In this document: positions 62,603-64,000 of the stretch, one piece after another
How positions within the stretch are numbered: position 1 is the stretch's first letter
Layout: each line of letters opens with the position of its first letter
Assembly: GCF_002206635.1 (NCBI RefSeq)
Contig: NZ_NGUO01000010.1
Span: 1-64,000 of the forward strand
Reading direction: 5' to 3'
DNA length: 64,000 nucleotides
From: Polynucleobacter aenigmaticus
GTDB lineage: Bacteria > Pseudomonadota > Gammaproteobacteria > Burkholderiales > Burkholderiaceae
Made by a program: the position numbers and the translations under genes
The notes under the pieces: model-generated
Database searches by the model: none
The model's input: only the letters and a program-made list of their open reading frames with translations
Told to the model about the DNA's origin: nothing

Positions 62603-63568
62603 ATGAACGAATTACTTGTATTTATGTGTGATGGCGCCCCAGTCCGCGGGGAAATTGTCTCTATTAGTAGCGCCTGGCAGGCCGTTTTAGAGCGTCGCAA
62701 CGACCCTCCAGTAGTTAGGCGAATACTAGGCGACTTTGTTGGTGCAGCGACCCTTTTGAGCGCCAGCCTTAAGTTTGATGGAACCTTAATTATTCAAGCC
62801 CAAAGCAAAGGTCCTATTCAGCTGCTTGTGGTGGAATGCAAGTCTGACCTCACCATGAGGGCAACAGTAAAGCTATCGGTTGATGCATCCACAATTGATC
62901 CGAATGCCACCTTAGGCGAGCTATTGGATGCTGACAATACCGGTCGTCTCGTTATTACCCTTGACCCAGCCGACCGTCAGCCAGGCCAACCCCCTTACCA
63001 AGGCATTGTTGCGCTCCAGGAGCATCGTGGTACGGTAATTAAGCCCGTTACCAGCGCAGCTGAGGCTATTGCTCTGTATATGAAAAATTCCGAACAACTC
63101 GACACCCGGATTTGGTTGGCATCGAATGATACCCATGTAGGCGGGTTACTTTTGCAACGTTTACCGGATTCTGGTGGACATGCGCATCTCGACCCACAGA
63201 TTGCGGCTGAAGGCTGGTCAAGAATTCAAACTCTGGGTGAAACCATCACAAACGAAGAGTTGCTAACTCTTCCCCCTCAAACCATCTTACGTCGCCTCTT
63301 CCTTGAGGAGTCTGCAGAGAATGGCGTACGCAGTTTTCCGCCCCGCCCCGTCCATTTTTCATGCCGCTGCTCACGGGCTAAGGTTGCTGATGTGCTCAGA
63401 ATGCTTGGGGAGCAGGAAGTGGAAAGTATTCTTGCTGAACAAGGTGCCGTTGAGACCGAATGTGATTTCTGTGCAAAAGCCTACCGTTTTGATGCGGTAG
63501 ATTGCAGGCAGGTCTTTAAAACAGATCTATTGGCAGATGCTACAAGGCCGCCATCTAGCGGGCATTGA
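62603..63568 (+). CDS. hslO: Redox-regulated chaperone Hsp33
   Basis: 321 residues: N-terminal chaperone domain and C-terminal redox zinc switch SCRCSRAKV ... ETECDFCAKAY (CxC and CxxC). Activated by oxidation that releases Zn. Divergent from gltX. Confidence 0.96.
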   Translation: MNELLVFMCDGAPVRGEIVSISSAWQAVLERRNDPPVVRRILGDFVGAATLLSASLKFDGTLIIQAQSKGPIQLLVVECKSDLTMRATVKLSVDASTIDPNATLGELLDADNTGRLVITLDPADRQPGQPPYQGIVALQEHRGTVIKPVTSAAEAIALYMKNSEQLDTRIWLASNDTHVGGLLLQRLPDSGGHAHLDPQIAAEGWSRIQTLGETITNEELLTLPPQTILRRLFLEESAENGVRSFPPRPVHFSCRCSRAKVADVLRMLGEQEVESILAEQGAVETECDFCAKAYRFDAVDCRQVFKTDLLADATRPPSSGH

Positions 63569-63895
63569 TCACTGTTTTGTGATTACTGGCTTGACACCAT
63601 CAGCAGCATTGGCTGCTGATTTTTCTGTTGGCAATATCTGAACAAAGAATTCACCTTCTTTAATCATGCCGTGTTCGACGCGGGCACGCTCCTCAATTGC
63701 GCGAGTGCCATCTTTTAAATCTTTTACATCGCCGGTCAATTTAGCATTTCGCAAGCTGAGCAGGCTATTTTTAGCCTGCTGCAACTCGAGCTGCCTTTCC
63801 ATTTCATAGACTTTGAACCATCCACCCTTACCCAACCACAAGGGGTACTGTATTGCGATCAGCAATAACAGCATGGAGTAGATGACGAGACGCAT
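63569..63895 (-). CDS. ftsB: Cell division protein FtsB
   Basis: 108 residues: short cytoplasmic start, one membrane segment ([19 protein letters not shown]), then a coiled coil ([56 protein letters not shown]). Divisome FtsQLB component. Lies downstream of eno, as in many Proteobacteria. Convergent with hslO. Confidence 0.94.
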   Translation of the reverse strand: MRLVIYSMLLLLIAIQYPLWLGKGGWFKVYEMERQLELQQAKNSLLSLRNAKLTGDVKDLKDGTRAIEERARVEHGMIKEGEFFVQILPTEKSAANAADGVKPVITKQ

Positions 63896-63916
63896 AGGCT
63901 ATGAACTTAACGCCTA

Positions 63917-64000
63917 TTAACGCTTTAAGTTGTAGAAAACAGACTTGCCTGGATAAGTAGCAACATCACCTAAATCTTCTTCAATGCGCAGTAATTGGTT
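63917..64000 (-). CDS. eno: Enolase, C-terminal end (cut by window edge)
   Basis: Only the last 27 codons are present: NQLLRIEEDLGDVATYPGKSVFYNLKR, the typical enolase tail. The glycolytic enzyme converts 2-phosphoglycerate to phosphoenolpyruvate. Followed by ftsB on the same strand. Confidence 0.93.
   Translation of the reverse strand, partial: NQLLRIEEDLGDVATYPGKSVFYNLKR

Overview
The window is a chromosome segment of a betaproteobacterium. Gene content and order (gltX next to Asp/Glu/Ala tRNA genes, tmk-holB-tatD, a complete Sox cluster, ftsB next to eno) fit a freshwater Burkholderiaceae member, most likely Polynucleobacter; the genus is inferred from the look of the proteins, without a database search. 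Most of the window is compact core genome. Three stretches are accessory: the sulfur-oxidation region, a small insertion between holB and tatD, and a 14-kb element integrated at a tRNA-Asp gene.

1-1,700: the end of a sensor histidine kinase with coiled-coil repeats (apparently frameshifted) and a HiPIP electron carrier. 1,700-22,000: a thiosulfate/sulfur oxidation supercluster. It contains a periplasmic rhodanese, split YeeE/YedE sulfur transporters, a small Cys-Gly-Pro-repeat secreted protein with a DUF6969-like partner, a tandem rhodanese, a DUF2892 protein, an AhpD-like protein, a UbiA/MenA-type prenyltransferase, modBC (molybdate uptake for the SoxC molybdoenzyme), an ArsR-family regulator with a conspicuous operator, soxCDYZAXB, DsrE-like and metallo-beta-lactamase proteins, a monohaem cytochrome, three more YeeE/YedE proteins, a TIGR01244 phosphatase/sulfurtransferase-like protein and the rhodanese-containing tRNA 2-selenouridine synthase. 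The same inverted motif (TATGC-N8-GCATA) lies before the ArsR gene/modB and before the first rhodanese/HiPIP, which suggests one sulfur-responsive regulon.

22,000-36,560: housekeeping genes (gcdH, queuosine precursor transporter, ABC-F ATPase, GNAT/FemAB-like, gloA, parvulin, bolA, yciB, msrB, selO, thioesterase, NRDE, ygfZ, mltG, tmk, holB). holB is interrupted by a frameshift at an A9 run. 36,560-39,555: an accessory insertion that separates holB from tatD. It has small membrane/secreted proteins and a VapBC-type toxin-antitoxin pair lying between ~70-bp inverted repeats. 39,556-46,657: tatD, an ankyrin protein, an ion channel, a DUF3108 protein, a YqiA-like esterase, tartronate semialdehyde reductase, hydroxypyruvate isomerase, a periplasmic protein and an M48 lipoprotein protease.

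46,713-60,735: an integrative element bounded by an 18-bp direct repeat of the tRNA-Asp 3' end. It has a tyrosine integrase, GGGGGAAA repeats just inside both ends (candidate integrase arm sites), a protein resembling the C-terminus of T7-like phage scaffolding proteins, a serine recombinase, a 1.9-kb nearly gene-free stretch with a compact pseudoknot-like fold, a helicase-like ATPase, three adjacent small C2-C2 zinc-ribbon genes and many orphan small genes. No capsid, portal, terminase or tail gene is visible, so I interpret it as a phage-satellite-like or otherwise non-autonomous element. 60,718-64,000: tRNA-Asp, tRNA-Glu, tRNA-Ala, gltX, hslO, ftsB and the 3' end of eno.
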